A stretch of 64,000 nt of DNA from Acinetobacter kanungonis (GTDB taxonomy: Bacteria; Pseudomonadota; Gammaproteobacteria; Pseudomonadales; Moraxellaceae). The DNA lies in NCBI RefSeq assembly GCF_009939195.1, contig NZ_JAACKC010000009.1, forward strand, positions 51,720 to 115,719, written 5' to 3'. Both the position numbers and the translations under genes were made by a program. Position 1 is the first letter of the stretch. The number at the start of each line of letters is the position of its first letter. Below, in pieces: positions 28,099 to 37,000 of this stretch. The notes beneath the pieces are model-generated. The model saw nothing but the letters and a program-made list of their open reading frames with translations. It ran no database searches and was not told the DNA's origin.

Positions 28099-28920
28099 AT
28101 GTTTGTTACAGAGAGCTTGAATAGAATTCCTGAGATCGTTGAACAAGAAGCTTTTTCAGCAAAGTTGAAAAAGAAGCTGACACAGAAATTTGTGAATCTA
28201 GAAGCAACGCTGCTGCGTGCGAAAGTACTCCGTGAACTTTCCAAGGCCAAAGTTGATTATATTGTGCAGTCGGCCATTCAGCCTGAGCAGGCAAGCTTGG
28301 CTTACTTATTTGCGCCTTTTATTCTGGGAAATTTAAATCAAAGCACCATCTATCATACTCAAGCAACTGTACCAGTACTGATTTTATTAAACCGCTATTA
28401 TCAGGTGGAGAAAAAGCTGCACTTGAAAGTGGATGATGTACTACAAGCCCTGAATATTTATCTAGACCTGCATGATACAGACTTGGATGAGGTGGATTTT
28501 TTCTATTATGCCTTGCTGAATGCCTTGTGCCGAGCAGATGTCACCCAGATTTATTTCATTACTCACTTGAAGCTAGATGCTGAAAAGTTAGCGGTGGTTG
28601 AACAGTTTTTTAAGATCAAAATCCATCTTATTCAGACCGATCAATTGGACAAAATTATAGACAGTTCGGAATTAAACATGCGTCAGTTACTATTTAAGCG
28701 CAAAGATCAAGACTATATCGAATTGTGTGAAAAGTTCTCCAGACTTAATGCACAGTTGCTATTTGTCAGTGGTCGTTATAGCCTAACGCAAGCCAAGCAA
28801 CTGGTCGAAGATATGTTTTATGCCGAGCATATTTATGAAAAATTATCGGTCTATGCTGAGTATATGCAAACCTGTATTCAGAATGGGGTTGCAGGACAGC
28901 AGGTGACTTTATTTGCCTGA
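28099..28920 (+). CDS. hypothetical protein, 273 residues
   Basis: I do not recognise this protein. It is soluble and predominantly helical, with no signal peptide or membrane span. The N-terminal 60 residues are rich in charged helix (EQEAFSAKLKKKLTQKF, LRAKVLRELSKAKVDY). A central acidic stretch (LDLHDTDLDEVDFFYYALL) and three cysteines (LNALCRAD, YIELCEKF, MQTCIQNG) stand out. The start at 28099 has GGATGGTGAT upstream. It is divergent from the bd oxidase operon with a 12-bp inverted repeat between them, so shared regulation is possible. It could be a chaperone or regulator connected with the oxidase, but there is no direct evidence. Confidence 0.75.
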   Translation: MFVTESLNRIPEIVEQEAFSAKLKKKLTQKFVNLEATLLRAKVLRELSKAKVDYIVQSAIQPEQASLAYLFAPFILGNLNQSTIYHTQATVPVLILLNRYYQVEKKLHLKVDDVLQALNIYLDLHDTDLDEVDFFYYALLNALCRADVTQIYFITHLKLDAEKLAVVEQFFKIKIHLIQTDQLDKIIDSSELNMRQLLFKRKDQDYIELCEKFSRLNAQLLFVSGRYSLTQAKQLVEDMFYAEHIYEKLSVYAEYMQTCIQNGVAGQQVTLFA

Positions 28921-29070
28921 TTTCTATTTTTCTATTTAACATAGGTGATGCTTTGTACGGGGAATCAATGGAGATGTGTTGGCATTGAATCGCTTATAAT
29001 CCCAAGGGCAAAGTCGAAGAAAAAGATCGTGCATTGAATGATAAATTGACATGTTTTAAGGAGAAAGGTT

Positions 29071-30141
29071 TTGGCGCAACTACAGGCTGAGGTTGATGTC
29101 GTCATTATTGGCGGTGGACAAGCAGCACTATCAACAGCTTACTTCTTAAAACGCAAAAAGATTTCATTCATTATTTTAGATAATCAGCAACGTGCAGGTG
29201 GGGCATGGTTGCATGCTTGGCAGTCACTTCGTTTATTTTCCCCGAATACATGGAGTTCATTGTCGGGTTGGATGATGCCCACAACAGCAGACACTTACCC
29301 AACCCGTGATGAAGTGATTGCCTATTTGAGTGCATATGAGCAACGCTATCAATTTCCTGTTGTACGCCCAGTACAAGTCGATCATATTGAACAGCAGCAG
29401 GGTGACTTGAATGTTTATGCGGGTGATCGCTATTGGACAGCCAAGGCGGTCGTGAGTGCAACGGGGACATGGGGACAGCCCTATATTCCTAAGTATCAGG
29501 GTGTTGAAAATTTTGAAGGGCTACAATTACATTCTGCTGATTATGTGAATGCGGAACCCTTTAAAAATAAACGTGTTTTATTGGTCGGTGGTGGAAATTC
29601 AGGTGCGCAAATTCTTGCCGAAGTTTCTAAAGTCGCGGAAACCACTTGGGTCACTATGACACCTCCGCAGTTTCTTGCAGACGATGTCGATGGTCGGGTG
29701 TTGTTCCTCCGCGCAACCGAACGTTTAAAAGCACAACAAGAAGGTCGCAGTATTGATCAGCCTGTTGGAGGTTTGGGGGATATTGTCATGATTGATACGG
29801 TTAAAGATGCACGAGCACGGGGCGTATTACACAGTAGGGAACCCTTTTTGTCCTTTGAGCAAAATGGCGTGATGTGGTCAGATACTTCGAAGCAAGCCGT
29901 TGACGCCGTGATCTGGTGTACGGGGTTTAAGCCCGCACTCAACCATCTGAAGAGTCTAGGTATTGTAGAACCCAGTCAGACGGTTGCAGTTGAAAATGGT
30001 CGCTCGATGAAAGTTCCTAACTTGTGGTTAGTCGGTTATGGAGAATGGACAGGAATGGCATCTGCGACTTTAATTGGCGTATCCCGAACGGCTAGACAAA
30101 CGGCAGATGAAATAGCGGCTTATTTGGCTGATCCAGTATAA
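29071..30141 (+). CDS. FMO-like NAD(P)/FAD-dependent oxidoreductase (ArsO-like)
   Basis: A 356-residue single-component flavoprotein. The FAD motif [17 protein letters not shown] is at residues about 10-26, the NAD(P) motif [14 protein letters not shown] is near residue 170, and a C-terminal [16 protein letters not shown] closes the FAD site. The early [19 protein letters not shown] stretch resembles flavin-dependent monooxygenases such as ArsO. No arsenic resistance genes are near, so the substrate is open. The start is TTG at 29071 with a strong AAGGAGAAAGG ribosome site; no ATG fits better. It stands alone. Confidence 0.82.
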   Translation: MAQLQAEVDVVIIGGGQAALSTAYFLKRKKISFIILDNQQRAGGAWLHAWQSLRLFSPNTWSSLSGWMMPTTADTYPTRDEVIAYLSAYEQRYQFPVVRPVQVDHIEQQQGDLNVYAGDRYWTAKAVVSATGTWGQPYIPKYQGVENFEGLQLHSADYVNAEPFKNKRVLLVGGGNSGAQILAEVSKVAETTWVTMTPPQFLADDVDGRVLFLRATERLKAQQEGRSIDQPVGGLGDIVMIDTVKDARARGVLHSREPFLSFEQNGVMWSDTSKQAVDAVIWCTGFKPALNHLKSLGIVEPSQTVAVENGRSMKVPNLWLVGYGEWTGMASATLIGVSRTARQTADEIAAYLADPV

Positions 30142-30724
30142 TTCTGCATTTATCATGACCATGGATGATTTAACGAGTGTAATGAAATCAAGTCGGTTCG
30201 CCCAAATGCTATTACATCGATCATGAGTTTTCATTTCGTATCACACTCTAAACTCATGGGTGTTTACCAAGATCAGACACACGTTTTTGCATTCAATTAA
30301 AGCTGGGTTTCTAAAAGTTATGAACTATCAATAAGTGACAAAGTCTTAAGCATGATGTGAAAATTGCTTAAATCGTGTAATAAAAATAAATCATTTCATT
30401 CATCTCCTTGGTTTGAAGGAGATGAAATTTACATCTGAAGCAGTAATTTTTAGTCGCTTTTTTTAGTTGATTTTTATTCATTTTATATTCCATAATTAAT
30501 TATTTAATAATATAAATTGTTGTTTTATATAAATTAAGCAATTATTAATATAATAAGCTCTTTCATGCAAACTCTATCCAATCGAAATGGGTTGTAATTT
30601 TAAACATGAATTTTACTCACTTTGGGCTGAGACTAAATCATTTTTATTCATGTAGTGGTTGCGGTATAAATTACACCATTCAAGCAATTTAGATTTAATC
30701 TCAAAAATTAGGATGACAATCACC
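30142..30724. promoter_or_regulatory. long AT-rich upstream region of the mes genes
   Basis: 583 bp without a supported gene. A TGAATTTTACTCA element at 30607-30619 differs by one base from the MetR-type pattern TGAA-N5-TTCA and could be a methionine-responsive site. Earlier stretches show nothing that I can name. Confidence 0.35.
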
Positions 30725-31717
30725 ATGAGTAAAGAGTTTGCATGTTCAATCAAACGCATTCGTTTTGATGAAAACTATCAACCCGCAGATAGCACACGTT
30801 TAACAACTAACTTTGCTAACTTAGCGCGTGGTGAAAGCCGTGAGCAGAATCTACGTAACACACTTCGAATGATCAATAATCGTTTCAATGCTTTAGCGCA
30901 AGCAGACAATCCGAATGGTGATCGTTATTCATTGGAAATAGATATTATTTCTGCGGATTTAGACATTGAAGGCAATGGTAAAACTTTCCCGATTATCGAA
31001 ATGCTGAAAAGCACCATTACCGATCATCATACCAATCAACGCATTGAAGGCATGATTGGCAACAGCTTCTCATCTTATGTGCGTGACTACGATTTTAGCG
31101 TGGTACTGAAAGAACATAATAAAGAGAACTCAACCTCTTATGCACCTGAAGGTTTTGGTGATTTACACGGCAAGCTTTATCAATATTTAGTGAATTCAGA
31201 GACATTTAAAGCTGAGTTTAATCAACAACCTGTGATTTGTTTGAGTGTTTCAACCGCACGTAAATATTACCGTACCACCAATGAGCATCCTATTTTGGGG
31301 GTTGAGTATAAACAAGATCAGTACTCACGTACCGATGAGTATTTCCATAAAATGGGCTTACAGGTTCGCTTCTTTATGCCAAAAGGCAGTGTTGCACCTT
31401 TAGCATTCTATTTTGCGGGTGACTTACTGCGTGATTACACAGATTTTGAATTGATCAGCGCGATTAGCACCATGGAAACTTTCCAAAAGATTTATCGCCC
31501 TGAAATTTACAATGCAAATTCATCAGCAGCGCAAGTGTATCAGGCAAGTTTAGAGTATCCAGATTACTCATTGACTCGTATTGTCTATGACCGTGTTGAG
31601 CGTGGTCAGCTTGCAGTCAAACAAGGTAAATGGACGGAAGAGAATTTTATTAAGCCATATCAAGACATTCTTGAGCAATGGGCTGAAAGCTACAACGTAG
31701 AGCGTAACGCTGCTTAA
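30725..31717 (+). CDS. mesX: MesX, DUF1852 putative oxygenase for folate-independent methionine synthesis
   Basis: A 330-residue cytosolic protein of the DUF1852 family, counted from the ATG at 30725 (MSKEFACSIKRIRFDENYQP). Conserved-looking segments include LTTNFANLARGESREQNLRN, EGMIGNSFSSYVRDYDFSVV and HKMGLQVRFFMPKG. In Acinetobacter the DUF1852 protein MesX is known to be needed with the core methionine synthase MesD, and the pathway is thought to need oxygen. The gene is 37 bp upstream of mesD and clearly in operon with it. Upstream in-frame starts at 30659 and 30713 are possible but less likely. Confidence 0.88.
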   Translation: MSKEFACSIKRIRFDENYQPADSTRLTTNFANLARGESREQNLRNTLRMINNRFNALAQADNPNGDRYSLEIDIISADLDIEGNGKTFPIIEMLKSTITDHHTNQRIEGMIGNSFSSYVRDYDFSVVLKEHNKENSTSYAPEGFGDLHGKLYQYLVNSETFKAEFNQQPVICLSVSTARKYYRTTNEHPILGVEYKQDQYSRTDEYFHKMGLQVRFFMPKGSVAPLAFYFAGDLLRDYTDFELISAISTMETFQKIYRPEIYNANSSAAQVYQASLEYPDYSLTRIVYDRVERGQLAVKQGKWTEENFIKPYQDILEQWAESYNVERNAA

Positions 31718-31754
31718 TTAACCCAAAACAGAATTTAGAGATAGAAGATTTAAA

Positions 31755-32801
31755 ATGGCAATTTTATTACCAACATCAACGGCTGGCAGCTTACCGAAAC
31801 CCTCTTGGCTTGCAGAACCTGAGAAACTGTGGTCCGCATGGAAACTTGAAGGCGAAGAACTGCTTCAAGCCAAGCGCGATGCTTTAAGCTTATCGTTACA
31901 TGAACAGTTGCAAGCAGGTATTGATATTGTTTCTGATGGTGAGCAAACGCGTCAGCACTTTGTAACCACGTTTATTGAACATCTTGAGGGTGTCGATTTC
32001 GAAAAACGTGAAACAATGCGAATTCGTAATCGTTACGATGCAAGTGTGCCATCTGTTGTGGGTGAAGTATCTCGTAAGCAACCTGTATTTGTTGATGATG
32101 CCAAGTTTTTACGCAGCCAAACTACACAACCAATTAAATGGGCGCTTCCTGGTCCAATGACCATGATCGATACCCTGTACGATGGTCACTACAAAAGCCG
32201 TGAAAAACTGGCTTGGGAATTTGCTAAAATCCTCAACCAAGAAGCTTTAGAGTTAGAAGCTGCTGGTGTGGACATTATCCAGTTTGATGAACCCGCATTT
32301 AATGTATTCTTTGATGAAGTGAATGACTGGGGTATTGCAACTTTAGAACGTGCACTTGAAGGTTTGAAATGTGAAACTGCGGTACACATTTGCTACGGTT
32401 ATGGTATTAAAGCCAATACTGATTGGAAACAAACTTTAGGCAATGAATGGCGTCAATATGAAGAATCATTCCCTAAACTGCAAAAATCTAAGCTTGATAT
32501 TATTTCACTTGAATGCCAGAACTCACGTGTGCCGATGGATCTGATTGAATTGATTCGCGGTAAAAAAGTCATGGTCGGTGCGATTGATGTTGCAACCAAC
32601 AGCATTGAAACACCTGAAGAAGTGGCAAATACATTGCGTAAAGCACTTCAGTTTGTTGATGCAGATAAACTGTATCCTTCAACTAACTGCGGTATGGCAC
32701 CTCTGGCACGTGAAGTGGCGCGTGGCAAACTGAATGCCTTAAGTGCAGGTGCTGAAATTATTCGTAAAGAACTTGCGACGTCATACGCATCTATCGCGTA
32801 A
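31755..32801 (+). CDS. mesD: MesD, core (MetE-C-like) methionine synthase
   Basis: A 348-residue zinc-dependent methyltransferase equivalent to only the C-terminal catalytic half of MetE. The zinc ligand set is visible as H211 and C213 (AVHICYGYG), E253-C254 (SLECQNSRV) and C312 (STNCGMAPL). The MetE motifs LPGPMTMIDT and IIQFDEPAF (homocysteine site) are present. The N-terminal folate-binding half is absent, consistent with a methyl donor other than methyltetrahydrofolate. With MesX upstream and a flavin reductase downstream, it makes up the folate-independent methionine route. Confidence 0.9.
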   Translation: MAILLPTSTAGSLPKPSWLAEPEKLWSAWKLEGEELLQAKRDALSLSLHEQLQAGIDIVSDGEQTRQHFVTTFIEHLEGVDFEKRETMRIRNRYDASVPSVVGEVSRKQPVFVDDAKFLRSQTTQPIKWALPGPMTMIDTLYDGHYKSREKLAWEFAKILNQEALELEAAGVDIIQFDEPAFNVFFDEVNDWGIATLERALEGLKCETAVHICYGYGIKANTDWKQTLGNEWRQYEESFPKLQKSKLDIISLECQNSRVPMDLIELIRGKKVMVGAIDVATNSIETPEEVANTLRKALQFVDADKLYPSTNCGMAPLAREVARGKLNALSAGAEIIRKELATSYASIA

Positions 32802-32808
32802 GGTGAAA

Positions 32809-32838
32809 GAGCTACCCATGAGATGAATTGGGTAGCTC
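32809..32838. terminator. hairpin after mesD
   Basis: GAGCTACCCA pairs perfectly with TGGGTAGCTC over a 10-nt loop. The following bases (AATTTCATG) are only weakly T-rich, so this may reduce rather than stop transcription into the flavin reductase gene. Confidence 0.55.
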
Positions 32839-32961
32839 AATTTCATGTTCAAAACATGTATCTGTTTTATTAAGTACACATTTTAAGCCAGTGGTTATAT
32901 GATGCGAATCGCGTGATATAGCCCAATCTAAACAAAATACACGGTTCAATTTAGGAACAAA

Positions 32962-33456
32962 ATGATGATTGAAGCAACAGACTTTCGAAATGCAATGTCT
33001 TCGTTAACCAGCGCAGTGAGTGTTGTGACTACGGCAGGCATGTCTGATCGTCATGGTTTCACTGCATCTGCGGTGTGTAGTGTTACGGATACACCACCGA
33101 CTTTGTTGGTCTGTATGAATAAAGCTTCTCGGTCACATGCGCATTTTGTTGAAAATAAGATTTTAACCGTGAATGTTTTAGGTGCACAGCATGAGCATAT
33201 TTCTAACGTGTTTGCATCCAAACTGAGTTCTGAAGAACGCTTTCAACATGGTATCTGGACAGAGCTTGAAACAGGTGCACCTGTATTAAAAGATGCTTTG
33301 GTGAATTTTGATTGTGAGATTGATCAAATTCAAGAAGTGGGTACACATACCATTTTTATCTGCCGTGTTGTTGCGATTCAACAAAGTGAGCAAGATCAGA
33401 GTTTGGTTTATTTTAATCGTGCTTATCATCAGGTGGGGCAGACGGAAGTTGTTTAA
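32962..33456 (+). CDS. flavin reductase-like protein (HpaC/Fre-type, DUF/FMN-binding split barrel)
   Basis: A 164-residue cytosolic flavin reductase of the split-barrel family. The N-terminus FRNAMSSLTSAVSVVTTAG and HGFTASAVCSVTDTPPTLLV are the classic flavin-binding blocks, and the C-terminal VYFNRAYHQV matches the family end. Such enzymes reduce free FMN or FAD with NAD(P)H for a partner monooxygenase. Placement 160 bp after mesX-mesD on the same strand suggests that it feeds reduced flavin to MesX, which is inference. A hairpin after mesD and a terminator at 33523-33553 frame it. Confidence 0.87.
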   Translation: MMIEATDFRNAMSSLTSAVSVVTTAGMSDRHGFTASAVCSVTDTPPTLLVCMNKASRSHAHFVENKILTVNVLGAQHEHISNVFASKLSSEERFQHGIWTELETGAPVLKDALVNFDCEIDQIQEVGTHTIFICRVVAIQQSEQDQSLVYFNRAYHQVGQTEVV

Positions 33457-33522
33457 CTGATCATCATTAGAATTTTAAGTATATAGGTATCTCACTTATG
33501 GTGTTTATATAATTTAGCTAAG

Positions 33523-33553
33523 AGCATAGCTTGTTATAACTATGCTTTTTTTT
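33523..33553 (+). terminator. rho-independent terminator after the flavin reductase gene
   Basis: AGCATAG pairs with CTATGCT over a 10-nt loop and is followed by a run of T. Confidence 0.85.
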
Positions 33554-34057
33554 AATATTAATATATTCAAATAATTAGAATAAATTATTTTTCTTTTTCA
33601 AATATTTAGAACTGCTTCCTATTGCTATTATGGGGATCTAGGGCAATGTTAAAAAGATAGATTATAGATGCATTTGCTTAGAATAAAAGGTTCCTTGGCT
33701 TAGATTACTTTCTGTAATTCATTGCATATCTTTAGTTTTATTATTTTTCATTTATTACTCAATGGATCAATTCTAATTCATTGATTTATTAGTTATTTTA
33801 AAAATATTTATCTTATTTCATATAATTCTTTCTAAAAAAGGGCTTCAATATTGAGATGTATTCTCATTGTATTGTTTTGACCTGTGGCAGTCCAGTTAAG
33901 TACTGATCTTTGAAGGTGAAAACAATTTTTATACTGTAAGTGAACAAATTGGAAATAAAAAGTTAATTGACTTATTGAAATATAACCATTTCTTGGTATA
34001 TCTTGGCTTCGAAAAGTTTGATCTAATCGACGATTTAAAATTAAATTGAGGAGCAGC
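33554..34057. other. very AT-rich region upstream of the TpsA gene
   Basis: About 500 bp without a gene, richer in A/T than its neighbours. This is typical of horizontally acquired surface-protein loci and of H-NS-type silencing targets. No specific site was recognised. Confidence 0.5.
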
Positions 34058-37000
34058 ATGAATAAAATCTATAAACTGATATGGAATAAGCAACTAGAAA
34101 GTTGGCAAGCTGTTTCAGAATTAGCAAAAAACCATATTTCATCAAGTAGTTCGGCTACCGTAGTTAACCCAATTAAAGGGGTTATTTCAAAAGGATTGAG
34201 ATTGATTTTCTTTGGTTTAGCTGTATTACCGCTTTCTGTGCATGCTGCTATCTCGAATACTGAATTGCCAACAGGTGCACAAATTAATTCGGGTTCTGCC
34301 AGTATTATACAAGCTGGTAATACCCTTAATATTCAGCAAAATAGCCAAAATTTAAGTGCGAATTGGAATACTTTTAATATTGGGCAAGATTCGACGGTTA
34401 ATTTTTTACAACCTAATCAGTCATCCGTTGCAATTAACCATGTAATTGACAGTAATGCATCACAAATTATGGGACGTTTAAACGCTAATGGTCAGGTGTT
34501 TTTACTTAACCCGAATGGTGTAGTTTTTTCAAAAACAGCGCAAGTGAATGTCGGTGGTTTAGTTGCATCAACATTAAGCTTAAATGATGCTGACATACAA
34601 AACGGAAAATACACATTAAAAGGTGATGTTAATAGTACAGCAACAGTAGAAAATCAAGGTTTGATTCAAACCTTACAGGGTGGAACAATTGCGTTAATCG
34701 CGCCGAATGTTAAAAATACGGGCACAATTAGCACTCCTAAGGGAGTTACTCATCTGACAGCAGCAAGCCAAGTTACATTAGCATTACAAGATGGTTCATT
34801 GACCCAGTATCAAGTAGATCAAGGTGTATTTAAGGGTCTAGTGGAAAACGGTGGTGCAATCATTGCGGATAATGGTGCTGTGTATTTAACTGCTAAAGCC
34901 AAAGACAGTTTAAGTAAGGCTGTTGTAAATCATACTGGAATTATTGAAGCGAATCGTTTGACTCAAAATGCCAAAGGGGAAATTATTTTACTCGGAGACA
35001 TGCAGTCTGGTGAAACAAATGTTAGTGGAACTTTAAAGGCTGAGGGAAAAAATGGTCAAGATGGTGGCTTTATTGAAACTAGTGCAGCAAAAGTAAGTAT
35101 TGATAAAAATATTAAAATTTCCACCTTATCTGAAGGTGGTAGTACAGGTGAATGGTTAATCGATCCATACAATGTGGTGATTTCAAATTCAACAGATACA
35201 GGAGCAGGTTTTACTGCGAGTCAAGACGACACGGTGATTAATGCTACGACATTAAAGAATGCGTTAGCGACGACAGGGGTCACTGTTTCTACAGGTGGGA
35301 CAGCAGTAGGTACTCAAGAAGGCAATATCACTGTAGATGCCGATTTGACTTGGACAAGTAACTCTACATTGACTTTACAAGCAGATAAAGACATTCAATT
35401 AAATAAAAAAATTACTGCTACTAATGGTGGTCTAACTTTAAATGCGGCTAATAATATTTCAGCAACCGAAGCAATAAATGTTGGAACCTTTACTTTAACT
35501 AAGGGGAATTGGCTGCAAAATACAGCAATTTTACCAAGTTTTTATGCTAGGGATTTTCGTTTAAGTGGTGGCAGTTTTGTTCGCGCATTAAGCGGTAACG
35601 GTACATCAGATAGCCCTTGGCAATTGACCGATATTTTTGGTGTACAAGGCATGGGAACCAAGTTAAATGGTAACTTTACTTTAGCGAATGATATTGATGC
35701 TAGTGGAACTGTCAATTGGAATAGTGGAGCTGGATTTAATCCGATTGGAAATGGTTCAACTTATTTTACAGGTGTATTTGATGGCTTAGATCATACAATT
35801 AATGGTTTAACAATCAATAGACCTACTTTAGAGGGTGTAGGGCTGATAGGCTGGGGTAGTAATATTCATATTTCCAATATAGGTTTATTAAATGCGAATA
35901 TTATAGGTGGTCGTATTACTGGTGTGCTAGCTGGCTATTTGCGCGGAAATACGAGCATTTTAAACAGTTATACAGCAGGTGCCGTTTCTGCTGCATCATC
36001 CCAACATGTTGGGGGGATATTGGGTGCATTCGAAGGTGGAATCGCAGAGTTATCAAACTCATACTCTACAGCATTAATTCAGGGAAATGGTACAACAAGT
36101 TATATTGGTGGTTTGATAGGAACAACTAATTCAAATACTACGGTTAGCGATTCTTACTATGCTGGTACTATTGAAAATGGAAATAGTATTGTAGGTGGTA
36201 TTCTAGGTGGTAGCTGGAATAATAATTTGATTAATATAAAAAACTCATATGTAGTGGGTAGTATTAAGGGGAATAGCACTGTTGGAGCCATTGTGGGGGG
36301 AGCTTCTAATGCTAATTTGACTAATTTAAAGATAAATAATAGTTTTTTTAATATTGAAACAGTAGGACAAATTCAAGCTGTAGGAAGTAATTCTGGAACA
36401 TTAACAAATGTTATAGGTTTAACCACAGCTCAGATGTTTGATAAATCGTATTTAACAGGGTTTGATTTTAATACTGTTTGGGGAAATGGTGATAATCAAA
36501 CTACGCCATACTTACTGAATCTTGCCAATAACCAAGTTTTTAATAAGAATGATTTACCGACAGGAACAATCACTTCAACCAATAGGCCAGCGCTATATAC
36601 AGCTATTTTAAATGCAACCCAATTACAAAACATGAATCAAAACCTAAGTGGAAAATATCTACTTGGTAATGATATTGATGCTTCAGATACCAAAAATTGG
36701 AATAGTGGGGCAGGTTTTAGACCTATAGGCATAGATGCGTTGGCTAACTTCAGCGGTAAGTTGGATGGTTTAGGACACACAGTTAATGACCTCTATATCA
36801 ATACTGGCGAAATGTGGAATGCAGCACTTATTGGTGGCGTTGATAATGCAAGTGTTGTGATTCGTAATATTGGTTTAATCAATGCTAATGTAAATGGTTC
36901 AACCTCAGTTGGTGGTCTAGTTGGAGCTTTACGACAAGGCACAATAGAAAATAGCTTTACCACAGGGAGTATTTATGGAACAGGCCAAGGAATAGGTGGT

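Noticed and set aside
29071..30141. Arsenic resistance locus around the ArsO-like flavoprotein
   Set aside because: No arsR, arsB/acr3, arsC or arsH gene is present nearby, so the arsenic label would rest on family resemblance only.
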